DNA of 64,000 nucleotides from an uncultured Oscillospiraceae bacterium. GTDB lineage: Bacteria; Bacillota; Clostridia; Oscillospirales; Ruminococcaceae. The translations under genes were made by a program, and so were the position numbers. The notes beneath the pieces were generated by a model. The model had not been told where the DNA came from and searched no databases. It saw only the letters and a list, made by a program, of their open reading frames with translations. Location of the stretch: positions 1-64,000 of the forward strand of contig CATJLA010000189.1 of NCBI GenBank assembly GCA_949741215.1, read 5' to 3'. Positions 51,892-59,792 of the stretch are shown here, piece after piece (position 1 is the first letter of the stretch; each line of letters opens with the position of its first letter).

Positions 51892-52758
51892 ATGCTTTCA
51901 AGCGGACCTAAACGCGTTGCCGCAATTCATGATCTTTCCGGCTTTGGCCGGTGCTCTCTTACAGTGATCCTCCCGGTGCTTTCGGCTATGGGGGTGCAGG
52001 CTTGTCCTGTGCCTACAGCGGTGCTCTCTACCCATACCGGCGGGCTGGGGGAGGTGGTTACCCGGGATTTAACCGATTTTATCCGGCCCTGCTTAGAGCA
52101 CTACCGTCAGCTGGAACTGAGCTTTGACGCCGTATACAGCGGGTTCCTCAACAGCGAGGACCAAATTGACCACTGCCTGGAGTTTTTTAAGGCTTATCCG
52201 GATTCTTTAATTGTAGTAGACCCGGTTATGGGGGACCACGGCAAAGCCTACCGTACCTGTACCAAACAGCTGCAGGAGCGGATGTCCGAGCTGGTTGCCC
52301 AGGCCAGCCTGATTACCCCCAACCTTACCGAAGCGGCTATTCTGCTGCGGGAGGATTATTGCTACCAGCCCCTTACCCGTTCTCAGGCCAGAAGTATGCT
52401 TGCCAAGCTGAGCGAGATGGGCCCCGGCATGGTGGTGATCACCGGTGTGCAGCTTTCCACCGGAGAAATTGCCAATTTGGGGTACGATAGAAACCGCAAC
52501 GCCTATTGGTATACCCCCTGCGACCAGGTTCCCGCCTCCTACCCCGGCACCGGGGATATGTACGCCAGCGTGCTGGTAGGGGGGCTGCTTACGGGGGACA
52601 GCCTTTCGGTAGCAATGGCAAGGGCTACCAGCTTTTTGGAGCTGGCGGTAAAAACCACCTTCAGCTATGGTACCGACCCTCGGTACGGCGTGATGCTGGA
52701 AACAGCTCTTTCCTGGCTGACCCATAAGGAAATTTTGAAAAACTATAAAATCTTATAA
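51892..52758 (+). CDS. Pyridoxal/pyridoxamine kinase (PdxK/PdxY-like)
   Basis: A 288-residue ribokinase-fold enzyme that phosphorylates B6 vitamers. Motifs are AIHDLSGFGRCSLTVILPVLSAMG (~11-34), VDPVMGDHGK (~109-118), LITPNLTEA (~142-150) and the anion hole with catalytic Asp YPGTGDMYASVLVGG (~219-233). ATG 51892 follows AAAAGGAG. Single gene in this context. Confidence 0.9.
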   Translation: MLSSGPKRVAAIHDLSGFGRCSLTVILPVLSAMGVQACPVPTAVLSTHTGGLGEVVTRDLTDFIRPCLEHYRQLELSFDAVYSGFLNSEDQIDHCLEFFKAYPDSLIVVDPVMGDHGKAYRTCTKQLQERMSELVAQASLITPNLTEAAILLREDYCYQPLTRSQARSMLAKLSEMGPGMVVITGVQLSTGEIANLGYDRNRNAYWYTPCDQVPASYPGTGDMYASVLVGGLLTGDSLSVAMARATSFLELAVKTTFSYGTDPRYGVMLETALSWLTHKEILKNYKIL

Positions 52759-52836
52759 AAATCCAGCGAAAAATTTGCTTTCCACCACCGCTGCTTCCAA
52801 GTATAATAATACCATCCACAAAGAATAAGAGCAATC

Positions 52837-52888
52837 GGGCTGCAGTTACGTCCCAACATTTTTATTTTAGGACAAGGCTGCCCTTGTT
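52837..52888. repeat. GGGACGT-family pair
   Basis: GGGCTGCAGTTACGTCCCAAC and, 10 bp on, TTTTAGGACAAGGCTGCCC, opposing half-sites between the kinase and rimI genes. Confidence 0.45.
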
Positions 52889-52922
52889 GTTCTCAACCTC
52901 TTAGGAAAGGAGCGGCTGGCTT

Positions 52923-53387
52923 TTGAAGATTCAGGTTGTGCCCATGGAGCGGCGGCATACCCCTGCCCTGGCGGCGCTGGAGAGAAAATGCTTCTCCGAG
53001 CCTTGGAGCCAGGCCTCTTTAGAGGAGGAGCTGACAAACCCCGCGGCGGTTTTTTTGGTGGCCTTGGGGGAAGGCGGCGAGGTACTGGGCTATGCCGGTA
53101 TGCACGATATTGTGGGAGAAGGGTATGTCAGCAATATTGCGGTGTTCCCGGAGTTTAGGCGGATGGGCGCAGGCAAAGCGCTGGTGGAGGCTTTGCTCCG
53201 TTACGGCATGGAGCACCGCCTGGACTTAATTACCCTGGAGGTACGCTGCTCCAACCAGCCGGCAATCCGGCTGTATGAGCAGTATGGCTTTTGCGTGGAG
53301 GGGATTCGCAAGCGGTTTTACCGCTCCCCTGACGAGGACGGATATATTATGACGCATCGGTTTTCTTTATTCTCCTCTTTGCAATAA
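52923..53387 (+). CDS. rimI: Ribosomal protein S18-alanine N-acetyltransferase RimI
   Basis: A 154-residue GNAT enzyme acetylating the N-terminus of protein S18. Motifs are FSEPWSQASLEEEL (~25-38), YVSNIAVFPEFRRMGAGKALVEALL (acetyl-CoA site, ~69-93) and RCSNQPAIRLYEQYGF (~109-124). The start is TTG 52923 with AAAGGAG upstream. It often lies with tsaB/tsaD, but not here. The second parS site begins 4 bp after its stop. Confidence 0.9.
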   Translation: MKIQVVPMERRHTPALAALERKCFSEPWSQASLEEELTNPAAVFLVALGEGGEVLGYAGMHDIVGEGYVSNIAVFPEFRRMGAGKALVEALLRYGMEHRLDLITLEVRCSNQPAIRLYEQYGFCVEGIRKRFYRSPDEDGYIMTHRFSLFSSLQ

Positions 53388-53390
53388 AAA

Positions 53391-53406
53391 TGTTTCACGT
53401 GAAACA
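53391..53406. promoter_or_regulatory. parS centromere-like site 2 (ParB/Spo0J binding)
   Basis: TGTTTCACGTGAAACA again, a perfect consensus match, within a 22-bp palindrome AAATGTTTCACGTGAAACATTT. The 62-codon ORF that the track starts here is a shadow. Confidence 0.92.
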
Positions 53407-53427
53407 TTTGTTCTTTGATCATCATGA

Positions 53428-53469
53428 AGAAACAAAGCTTCTTCCCGGTGGGGAGGAAGCTTTGTTTTT
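53428..53469 (+). terminator. Terminator of rimI
   Basis: Perfect 16-bp stem AACAAAGCTTCTTCCC / GGGAGGAAGCTTTGTT, loop GGTG, then TTTG. Confidence 0.9.
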
Positions 53470-53549
53470 GAGTGATGCAGCATTCTGCTTAAAAATGGCG
53501 CTATGCAGTGACAGTACTTTTTTTGAAAAAAACAGGAATTTTCCCCCCG

Positions 53550-53575
53550 CCTCTCTGCATAGAAATGCAGAGAGG
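53550..53575 (+). promoter_or_regulatory. Hairpin overlapping the ribosome binding site of the amidase gene
   Basis: Perfect 11-bp stem CCTCTCTGCAT / ATGCAGAGAGG with an AGAA loop. Its 3' arm contains AGAGAGG, part of the only Shine-Dalgarno for the next gene, so translation may be masked until the stem opens. Confidence 0.6.
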
Positions 53576-53583
53576 TGAGGCGA

Positions 53584-54228
53584 ATGCAGCAAACGTCAAT
53601 TCTGAACAGCCCGGTATATCCCCCCTCCACCGGCGGGTACAACCGGCAGAAATCGGTGGACTACGCCCGGCTTTGGGCTTACCGCAGAAATCCCGCCTAT
53701 CTGGATTTTCATGGCCTGGGGGGAGACAGCACCAACTTTGTCTCTCAATGCCTGTATATTGGCGGGGAGATTATGAATTACACCCCCTTATACGGATGGT
53801 ACTACATCAGCGGAAACGACTGTTCCGCCGCCTGGACAGGGGTAGAGTTCCTGTACAGCTTTTTAACCCAAAATGAAGGCCCGGGCCCTTATGGCAGGCT
53901 GGTATCTATTGAGCAGGCCCTGCCCGGAGATGTGATTCAGTTTGGGGATGAAAACGGCAGCTTTTACCACACCGCCCTGCTTACAGAGGTGCCAGAAGTT
54001 CCCAGTGTGGAAAATATGCTGGTTGCCGCCCATTCCAGCGACTGTGACTGCAGGCCGGTATCCAGCTATCAGCTTTCCCAGTTCCGGATCATCCATATTG
54101 AGGGATTCCGTGCCCAGGCGCCCCAGGGGATTCCGGATCAGCCGCCTATTCCCCAAAACCCACAAATGCCGCCCCAGCAAATGCCCTCTACTCTGCAGCA
54201 AATGGTGCAGAGCCTGGAAAATTCTTAG
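53584..54228 (+). CDS. Putative amidase domain protein (Amidase_6-like)
   Basis: A 214-residue protein. The domain (~15-165) has VDYARLWAYRRNPAYLDF and GGDSTNFVSQCLYIGG (~46-61), then YTPLYGWYYI and FYHTALLTEV, the pattern of putative amidases (PF12671) related to NlpC/P60-like cysteine hydrolases. In the family the nucleophile is expected at the DC of DCxNF; here it is DST, so Cys is replaced by Ser49 (Cys56 is close by). The Pro/Gln-rich tail resembles spore-coat proteins. No signal peptide. The start is ATG 53584, and GTG 53575 is an alternative. Confidence 0.8.
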   Translation: MQQTSILNSPVYPPSTGGYNRQKSVDYARLWAYRRNPAYLDFHGLGGDSTNFVSQCLYIGGEIMNYTPLYGWYYISGNDCSAAWTGVEFLYSFLTQNEGPGPYGRLVSIEQALPGDVIQFGDENGSFYHTALLTEVPEVPSVENMLVAAHSSDCDCRPVSSYQLSQFRIIHIEGFRAQAPQGIPDQPPIPQNPQMPPQQMPSTLQQMVQSLENS

Positions 54229-54243
54229 CTTTGTAAAAGGAAT

Positions 54244-54288
54244 CGCAGGCTTCAAGTCTCACAGCAGGCTTGGAGCCTGCGTTTTTCT
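54244..54288 (+). terminator. Terminator of the amidase gene
   Basis: CGCAGGCTTCAAG pairs with CTTGGAGCCTGCG (one mismatch), followed by TTTTTC. Confidence 0.8.
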
Positions 54289-54464
54289 TTGTGACGAAGT
54301 GCAGGTTAGAGTTTTAGGGCATAACCCTAACCGAGCAGAAACATCTATTTCTTCTAATTTGCCTACAAGGCAAAACCGCCGCTTGGGGTTCCTTGTGAAA
54401 AAAAGCGTGGGGATTTACCCAGGCCTATGCACCACAAAGCTCCGCGACGTCCCGAAAAATGCCA

Positions 54465-55289
54465 TTACTCCAGCCGATTGACACCAATCAACAGCTTTGC
54501 CTCAATGGTAAGCTCGGCAACCTGCTCCCAGGGAATCGATTCCTTATTTACATGAAAAAGCAGCGGAGTCATGTTTACAAATGCCTCCAGCTCTTCCCGG
54601 TCAATCGGCGTTGTTGAGCTGCAAATCCGGCTTTCCGCCAGGGTAAAACGCTGCTTAAAGTACTCCGACACCCGGCTGCTGCTGTACTCCCCGGCCTGCA
54701 GCTGACCGCTGGCCAGTTGCCTTAGCTCCTGTAAGTGCCGCTCTCCTGGTATCACCTTGATCAGCATTCCGCCCGGCTTTAACACCCGGCTGAATTCCCC
54801 ATAATTTGCGGGAGAAAAAATGTCCAGAACACAGTCAACACAGTGGGGTTGCAGTGGGATATGAGCCAAATCTCCCACAAACCACGCAACATCATGGGTG
54901 CTGTCACGTCGGCTGCCAATTTGTACTCCGTCCTTTGAGAGATCAAACGCCAGCATTTGGCATCCCAAAGCTTTGCTTACGGCCAAGGAGTAATACCCGT
55001 TTCCGCACCCGGCATCCAATAGGACATTTCCGGGCCGGTATTGTGCTAAAACCTCCAGAATAGCCTGCAGCACCGGCTGATACCGCCCCCGCTGCTGCAC
55101 CAGCTCCCGGTTTTGAAAGCTTTGTTTGCTGTAATTTTCCGCTTTGCTCCGGTTCATAAACAGGTTGACGTAACCGGATTTTGCCAAATCAAAGCAATGA
55201 TTCTTTTTGCAGCGCAGGCTGTTTTGCTCCTGCGCCAGGCTGCCGCCGCATACCGGGCAGCTAAAAAGCTTTATGCTGTTGTGGTTCAT
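54465..55289 (-). CDS. rlmA: 23S rRNA (guanine-N1)-methyltransferase RlmA
   Basis: A 274-residue methyltransferase of the RlmA family, acting on a guanine in helix 35 of 23S rRNA (G745/G748 type). The zinc motif is at C11, C14, C27 and H31/C32 (CPVCGG, CKKNHCFD). The SAM site is LLDAGCGNGYYSLA (~89-102), and PGGMLIKVIPGERHL follows. The 5' end overlaps the stop of the XRE gene by 4 bp. Confidence 0.93.
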   Translation of the reverse strand: MNHNSIKLFSCPVCGGSLAQEQNSLRCKKNHCFDLAKSGYVNLFMNRSKAENYSKQSFQNRELVQQRGRYQPVLQAILEVLAQYRPGNVLLDAGCGNGYYSLAVSKALGCQMLAFDLSKDGVQIGSRRDSTHDVAWFVGDLAHIPLQPHCVDCVLDIFSPANYGEFSRVLKPGGMLIKVIPGERHLQELRQLASGQLQAGEYSSSRVSEYFKQRFTLAESRICSSTTPIDREELEAFVNMTPLLFHVNKESIPWEQVAELTIEAKLLIGVNRLE

Positions 55290-55633
55290 CTGCTGTTCTC
55301 CTGTTCCATATGCTTATTCAGCGCCACCTGGGCGGCCCTGGCCAAATCGGTAATTACCCGCAGCTGTGGGGTTGTGCAGCTTTCTAACACCTCGGCAATT
55401 TCATCCAGAGAGGCCTTCCGGCTGGATGCCTCCTCGCAAAGCAGATCGTCTGCCGGTACCTCCAGCGCCTGAGCCAGCGCCGCAAATACCGGCAGGCTCA
55501 GCTTGGTGTTGCCTGTTTCAATATGACTCATATGGGTAATGGAAATTCCTGCCTGTTCCGCCAGCCGTTCCTGAGAGAAGCCCCGCGCCTTCCGGAATTT
55601 CCGGATTTTCTGCCCGATTTTATAGTAATCCAT
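55286..55633 (-). CDS. XRE-family transcriptional regulator upstream of rlmA
   Basis: A 115-residue protein with an N-terminal helix-turn-helix at ~4-62 (KIRKFRKARGFSQERLAEQAGISITHMSHIETG) and a short helical tail. ATG 55633 follows GGGGGG; the track's TTG 55648 is inside that site. Overlap with rlmA suggests one operon. A dyad ATAGGCA...TGCCTAT lies upstream, a possible operator. Confidence 0.88.
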   Translation of the reverse strand: MDYYKIGQKIRKFRKARGFSQERLAEQAGISITHMSHIETGNTKLSLPVFAALAQALEVPADDLLCEEASSRKASLDEIAEVLESCTTPQLRVITDLARAAQVALNKHMEQENSR

Positions 55634-55680
55634 CCTCTTGCCCCCCAATTTTTCAAATTTTCGATTTCTTACTTGAATTG

Positions 55681-55735
55681 TATAGGCAGAAATGCTATTA
55701 TAAAATAAACTGCAAGGGCTATTTTATGCCTATTA
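55681..55735. promoter_or_regulatory. Inverted repeat upstream of the XRE gene, candidate operator
   Basis: ATAGGCAGAAATGCTAT and GGGCTATTTTATGCCTAT face each other about 15 bp apart in an AT-rich region holding -10-like TATAAA/TATTAT sequences for both strands. Confidence 0.4.
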
Positions 55736-55816
55736 TATTCATAAAATTCTGGGGAAGCTGCATTTTTTTATAAAAAAACCGCTTTATATAAGCAATATTT
55801 TCAGAGGAGGATTTAC

Positions 55817-56317
55817 ATGAACGGTATAGACAATCATTACCGCATACGTCCCATAGAGCAGCAGGAAAGCCACGGCAGGTTTTTCTCTTATGGGGGATGG
55901 GCCTTATTGCTTTTTATTCTGGCAGTTTTGTTTGGGGCAGAGGAGCAGTATGCCGCCCAGGCCGGCTCCGGCAAGGAGGAGCTGTTGGTATCCACCCGGG
56001 CTGAACAGGGGGAGAATGGTATGAGCTGGGTAATTTCCTTGGACGGAACAGCAATTGGTGAAGTAAGGGGGCTGGAGTTTATTCTCGCCCCAGCCGAAAA
56101 TGCCCGGGGCGAAGAGCAGAGCTTTTGGCTGACAGCCCTGCCGGGCCAGGAACTCCAACAGGCTGAGGCCGGGGAGCAGGAGAGTGTCCGGCTGCGGGTT
56201 ACTCTCTCCCGCATTTTTTTATCGGACGGCAGCTCCCGCTTGCCGGAGCAAAGGCCCCGGGGCCTTTTGGGCAGGCTGTATGATTGGATACACAGGGCTG
56301 TTTTTGGCAATAAGTAA
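55817..56317 (+). CDS. Single-TM protein, unknown function
   Basis: A 166-residue protein with a short cytosolic N-terminus, one TM at ~29-47 (GGWALLLFILAVLFGA) and a ~100-residue acidic extracytoplasmic region (WVISLDGTAIGEVRGLEFIL). The C-terminus is basic (RPRGLLGRLYDWIHRAVF) and may be amphipathic. ATG 55817 follows AGAGGAGG. I do not recognise the family. The partly overlapping ORF 56184-56783 is a shadow. Confidence 0.72.
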   Translation: MNGIDNHYRIRPIEQQESHGRFFSYGGWALLLFILAVLFGAEEQYAAQAGSGKEELLVSTRAEQGENGMSWVISLDGTAIGEVRGLEFILAPAENARGEEQSFWLTALPGQELQQAEAGEQESVRLRVTLSRIFLSDGSSRLPEQRPRGLLGRLYDWIHRAVFGNK

Positions 56318-56319
56318 AG

Positions 56320-56386
56320 CGAAAGCCGCCCAAAAAGGCGGCTTTGGTTGGAAAAAGCAGTTTAAGCCGCCTTTTGGGGCGGCGTC
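56320..56386. terminator. Two GCCGCC hairpins between convergent genes
   Basis: AAAGCCGCC-CAAAAA-GGCGGCTTT (about 56329-56346) and TAAGCCGCC-TTTTG-GGGCGGC (about 56363-56384), almost the same stem twice. They probably terminate both the membrane-protein gene and the rhomboid gene. Confidence 0.65.
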
Positions 56387-56402
56387 GCAGCGATGTCCCC
56401 AC

Positions 56403-57050
56403 TTACTTATAATAATTGCGGAAATTCTTGCGGGAGTCTTTATACTTCCACCAATCCCGGATTTTTCTGATAAAGTCCCCTCCAAAAAACAGGAAAAAGT
56501 TTACCAGCGACATTACAATAGCCGCCCGGGTAGACCAGCTGCCGAAAATAAAGGAGATCGCAAAGAGAATCCAGTCCAGATAAGCCAGGTACTTGATTTT
56601 AATGGGGATGATAAAGAAAAGCATTACCTGCTGATCGGGAAAAAGCTGAGCAAACGCCAAAAACAACGAGAGGTTCAGATAGGTGTTGGTAGCCGCCCCG
56701 GAAAGAACCCCCGCAATGATAGTGCCCAAAATGCCCACCAGATAATACACGTTAAACTGGAAGGTTCCCCAATACTGCTCTAAGGAGCTGCCGATCCAGT
56801 AATTAAAATACAGGGCGAACAGGATGGTAATTATAGAAGAAGCCGGCGGCAGAAAAATAAAGGTAATCAGCCGCCAAACCTGCCCCTGCAGCACCAAACC
56901 GGAGTCAAAGTACAAATACTGGCTTACCCCAAGCCCCAGCACGGCGTCACAGATTACCACAAACAGCATGGTGGTTACAATATACAGCATCAGGTTGGTA
57001 ATGGCAAAGCGGCCAAACTTCCGCTCCATCCGGTAAAGCCAGTTTCTCAT
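56403..57050 (-). CDS. Rhomboid-like membrane protein
   Basis: A 215-residue protein with about five to six TM helices. The GQVWRLITFIFLPP stretch (~57-70) and YYLVGILGTIIAGVLSGAATN resemble the rhomboid family. The catalytic Ser motif GxSG and the His are not evident (ATNTYLN, SWSTRA instead), so it is likely an inactive relative. I start at ATG 57050 (MRNWLYRMERKFG) after AAAGGAGA. Confidence 0.82.
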   Translation of the reverse strand: MRNWLYRMERKFGRFAITNLMLYIVTTMLFVVICDAVLGLGVSQYLYFDSGLVLQGQVWRLITFIFLPPASSIITILFALYFNYWIGSSLEQYWGTFQFNVYYLVGILGTIIAGVLSGAATNTYLNLSLFLAFAQLFPDQQVMLFFIIPIKIKYLAYLDWILFAISFIFGSWSTRAAIVMSLVNFFLFFGGDFIRKIRDWWKYKDSRKNFRNYYK

Positions 57051-57093
57051 GGAAATTCTCCTTTTTTCAGTTATCTGTCTGTGCATCCTCCGT

Positions 57094-57113
57094 TTTGGGG
57101 GACGTAAGCGGGC
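57094..57113. repeat. GGGACGT-family half-element
   Basis: TTTTGGGGGACGTAAGCGGGCC, matching the 3' arm motif seen at 39368, 40631 and 46023. Confidence 0.45.
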
Positions 57114-57225
57114 CAATATGGCAGGTTGTTCTAACCAGGTTCCCTGCTCCGTTATTTTGGGGGTGGATTTACTTGAAACAGCCTTAAAACACCTTAATTT
57201 TGCCCGGCTTTGAACAGATTTTCAC

Positions 57226-57750
57226 TCATTTAAGATAAAAAATGCGATTTTCCTTTCTCGGTGCAGGCTGGGGATACTCCCCGTCCACATAGCCCAGGAT
57301 ACAGTGCCCAATGCCCTCATACTCCTCTGTAATCCCTAACGACTTCAGGAGGGCTTTGCCTTCGTCGGTTTCAAACTCCTCTTTTGCCCGGTGAATCCAG
57401 CAGCTGCCAAGCCCCAGATCATGGGCGGCCAGCATCAGGTTGCCCATAGCCAGGCTGCCGTCATAAACCCCGGTACCGCCTTTTTTTGCCAGGACGATCA
57501 ACACCGCGGGAGCCCCATAAAAAGGATCAGAGCCATCTGCCCGCCCCATTACAGCGGCATTGGCGGCGGAAAGCTTATCCCGTATCTCCTTGTTTGTCAC
57601 CTGAATGATAATGGCGGACTGCCTGCCCATGCCGCTGGCGGCGTAGGCGCCGGCTTCAATAATCTGATCCAGCAGCTCCTGAGGCACAGGGTCCGGCTTA
57701 AAGCGGCGAATGCTTCTTCTGCTTTTGATTTTCTCTAATACCTCACTCAT
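57226..57750 (-). CDS. Nitroreductase family protein
   Basis: A 174-residue FMN-dependent oxidoreductase. The N-terminal RRSIRRFKPDPVPQELL (~10-26) and IIEAGAYAASG are family hallmarks, with LGLGSCWIHRAKEEF (~113-127) and a short C-terminus. The physiological substrate is unknown. ATG 57750 is preceded by GGAGGGG. Confidence 0.92.
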   Translation of the reverse strand: MSEVLEKIKSRRSIRRFKPDPVPQELLDQIIEAGAYAASGMGRQSAIIIQVTNKEIRDKLSAANAAVMGRADGSDPFYGAPAVLIVLAKKGGTGVYDGSLAMGNLMLAAHDLGLGSCWIHRAKEEFETDEGKALLKSLGITEEYEGIGHCILGYVDGEYPQPAPRKENRIFYLK

Positions 57751-57925
57751 GGGAATCCCCTCCGTTACTTCTTGTATCTATACCATATAAAATGCCTGCC
57801 GGGAAGCGCCAAGCCTTACCAAAAGCAGCAAGCCTAACGACGTCCCGGAGCTTTATAAGGCTATTATACAATAATTTTGAACAGAAGAAAAGGGAGATTT
57901 TGTAAACAGCGCCGGTCCTTTTCTA

Positions 57926-58789
57926 TCAGGACATCAGGTAGCTCAGGTCCTCTGCCGAAAGCCCCGGCTGCAGCGCCCGATTGATTGCCATGGAAATCAC
58001 CTGGGCTCCCCGGTCAATCAGCTGGTCTATTTCCCGCGGGGTGACGATCATCTGGTTCAGCTCACCGCTTTTGGGGGGCTGCTCCTTTCCCGAAAGCTGC
58101 TGGGCCAGGCTCCAGGCGTCCACCACAGTGGGAATGCCCACCGAAAGCACCGGAATGCCCAGGGTATGGCGGCTTAGCTCCTTGCGGCGGGTCATTAAGC
58201 CGGAGCCGGGGGAGATGCCGGTATCCGAAAGCTGGATGGTACACCCCAGGCGGGAAACCTCCCGGGCCGCCAGGGCGTCCACCGCAATTACTGCCACGGG
58301 CTTTAGGTCCTTTACCAGGCTGTGAATCATCTCCCAGCTTTCAATACCGGTTTGGCCAAGCACACCGGGGGCCACCGCGGCCACGGGGCGCAGCTCGTCC
58401 AAAAGAGGGACTTGGGTTGCACCCATAAGGTGCCGGGTTGCCAGGATTTTGCTTGCCATGCGGGGGCCCAGGGCATCCGGGGTGATGGCGATGTTGCCTA
58501 AGCCCACCACCAGCGCCAGGCCCTTTGGCGGAAGCAAAGGGGCAAGCTGGCTGCGCAGGGCTTCCGCCTGGTCGTCACAGCAGGAGGCGCTTTCCAGCAG
58601 GGGCGGCATGGAAAGGGTAACATACCGCCCCTGAGGCTTGCCAAAGGCTTTTGCGCCCTCCTCGCCGGTAATTTCCACCGTTTGGATTTCCACCTCGTTT
58701 AGCTGCTGGGTATGCAGGGTAACCCCCTTGGGAAGCTTTTGGGAGAAGGTTTCCGCCGTTTCCAGGGCGAGATCAGTTCTCGGGCTCAT
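57926..58789 (-). CDS. gpr: Germination protease GPR
   Basis: A 287-residue spore protease that degrades small acid-soluble proteins during germination. The N-terminus MSPRTDLALETAE contains the RTDLA motif at the zymogen cleavage region. Then come LVVGLGNIAITPDALGP (~93-109), VIAVDALAAREVSRLG and SDTGISPGSG (~195-204). ATG 58789 follows AAAGGAGC; the track adds 26 residues. The propeptide is very short. Divergent to rpsT, as in many Firmicutes. Confidence 0.95.
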   Translation of the reverse strand: MSPRTDLALETAETFSQKLPKGVTLHTQQLNEVEIQTVEITGEEGAKAFGKPQGRYVTLSMPPLLESASCCDDQAEALRSQLAPLLPPKGLALVVGLGNIAITPDALGPRMASKILATRHLMGATQVPLLDELRPVAAVAPGVLGQTGIESWEMIHSLVKDLKPVAVIAVDALAAREVSRLGCTIQLSDTGISPGSGLMTRRKELSRHTLGIPVLSVGIPTVVDAWSLAQQLSGKEQPPKSGELNQMIVTPREIDQLIDRGAQVISMAINRALQPGLSAEDLSYLMS

Positions 58790-58838
58790 AAAAATGCTCC
58801 TTTTTTCAAATAAATTTTGAGTTTGTGCGGAAAAATAG

Positions 58839-58867
58839 TTGCAATTTTCAAAAAAAGATGGTATCAT
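58839..58867 (+). promoter_or_regulatory. Promoter of rpsT
   Basis: TTGCAA (58839-58844), 17-bp spacer, TGG-TATCAT (-10 at 58862-58867). Confidence 0.75.
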
Positions 58868-58906
58868 AACTTGTAATGTCTGTTAGGGTAAGAGGAGGTG
58901 TAATGT

Positions 58907-59158
58907 ATGCCGAACGTAAAATCCGCAAAGAAGAGAGTTAAGGTTATTGCAACCAAAACTGCTCAGAACAAGGCTTTGAAGTCCAACCTGAAGACTGTAT
59001 TGAAGAAAGCCGATCTTGCTATTGCCAATAACGCTGCCGACAAGAGCGAGGCTGTAAGATATGCAATGAAGACTCTGGATCAGGCTTGTGCAAAGGGCCT
59101 GCTGCACAAGAACAGCGCTGCCAGAAAGAAGTCTACTCTGGCCCGTGCCTGCCAGTAA
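58907..59158 (+). CDS. rpsT: 30S ribosomal protein S20
   Basis: An 83-residue helical, lysine-rich ribosomal protein: MPNVKSAKKRVKVIATKTAQ at the start, LLHKNSAARKKSTLARA at the end. AGAGGAGGTG precedes ATG 58907. Located beside gpr as in Bacillus and Clostridium. A terminator follows. Confidence 0.97.
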   Translation: MPNVKSAKKRVKVIATKTAQNKALKSNLKTVLKKADLAIANNAADKSEAVRYAMKTLDQACAKGLLHKNSAARKKSTLARACQ

Positions 59159-59204
59159 TTTTGCCGGGGTTTTAGCCCTTTTGGCAAAGGACAAAAGCCG
59201 ATGG

Positions 59205-59246
59205 AAGCAGCTCCAATTTGCAAAAATTGGGTCTGCTTTTCTTTTT
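59205..59246 (+). terminator. Terminator of rpsT
   Basis: AAGCAGCTCCAATTT pairs with AAATTGGGTCTGCTT (loop GCAA), followed by TTCTTTTT. Confidence 0.85.
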
Positions 59247-59417
59247 ACCGGCAAAAGCCCCCGCTGCGCCGGATTAAAGGGGCGCTGTCTTGTCCTGCCG
59301 CTTTGTTTTTGCGGACGTCGCTCATCCCGGTTGTGCTCCGCTTTTTAGTATGGCTGACTTTGGGGCGTTTTATCGGCCGTTTTGGGTATGCTGATTTTAT
59401 TTTGGAGGTGCTTTTTT

Positions 59418-59630
59418 GTGAAAACTGTAATCCTTGATGCAGTGAAAATTGTGATAGAAGATACTGCAAAAACCATAAAAAGGATGCTGCCCTTTATTGT
59501 GGCGGTAGGTTCGCTGCTGTTTACCATAGCTTCACTGGTACTTTCCGCTTCCTATCTGGCTTACCGCCTGGCGGACGAGCGGGCCCACCGGGAAAAGTGG
59601 GAGGAATATGACGACTGCGGCCTGGCTTGA
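59418..59630 (+). CDS. Small single-TM protein between rpsT and spoIIP
   Basis: A 70-residue protein starting at GTG 59418 (MKTVILDAVKIVIEDTAKTI), seven bases after GGAGGTG. One TM at ~20-45 (MLPFIVAVGSLLFTIASLVLSASYLAYRL), then a charged tail. The function is unknown; a terminator-like hairpin and then spoIIP follow. Confidence 0.7.
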   Translation: MKTVILDAVKIVIEDTAKTIKRMLPFIVAVGSLLFTIASLVLSASYLAYRLADERAHREKWEEYDDCGLA

Positions 59631-59667
59631 TTTTACCTGCCGGTTTCTGTTTTCTTTTAGGGACGTT

Positions 59668-59694
59668 AAAACCCCCGGCAATCCGCCGGGGGTT
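59668..59694 (+). terminator. Terminator between the small membrane gene and spoIIP
   Basis: AAACCCCCGGC - AATCC - GCCGGGGGTTT. The 5' flank TTTTAGGGACGTT is a GGGACGT-family copy. Confidence 0.75.
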
Positions 59695-59792
59695 TGCTGC
59701 CTGCTTTGACCGAAGCTGCTGCTTCGGTTATTTTTTTGTCTTTTCCCGCATAGCTTGTAAAAGAGCAGCCAAATCCATGCGGAGGGATGAAA

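Noticed and set aside
53390-53578. 62-codon ORF beginning in parS site 2
   Set aside because: It reads through a palindrome and a terminator hairpin; not coding.
56184-56783. 199-codon ORF on the + strand over the rhomboid-like gene
   Set aside because: Antisense shadow of the rhomboid-like gene, with no ribosome site.
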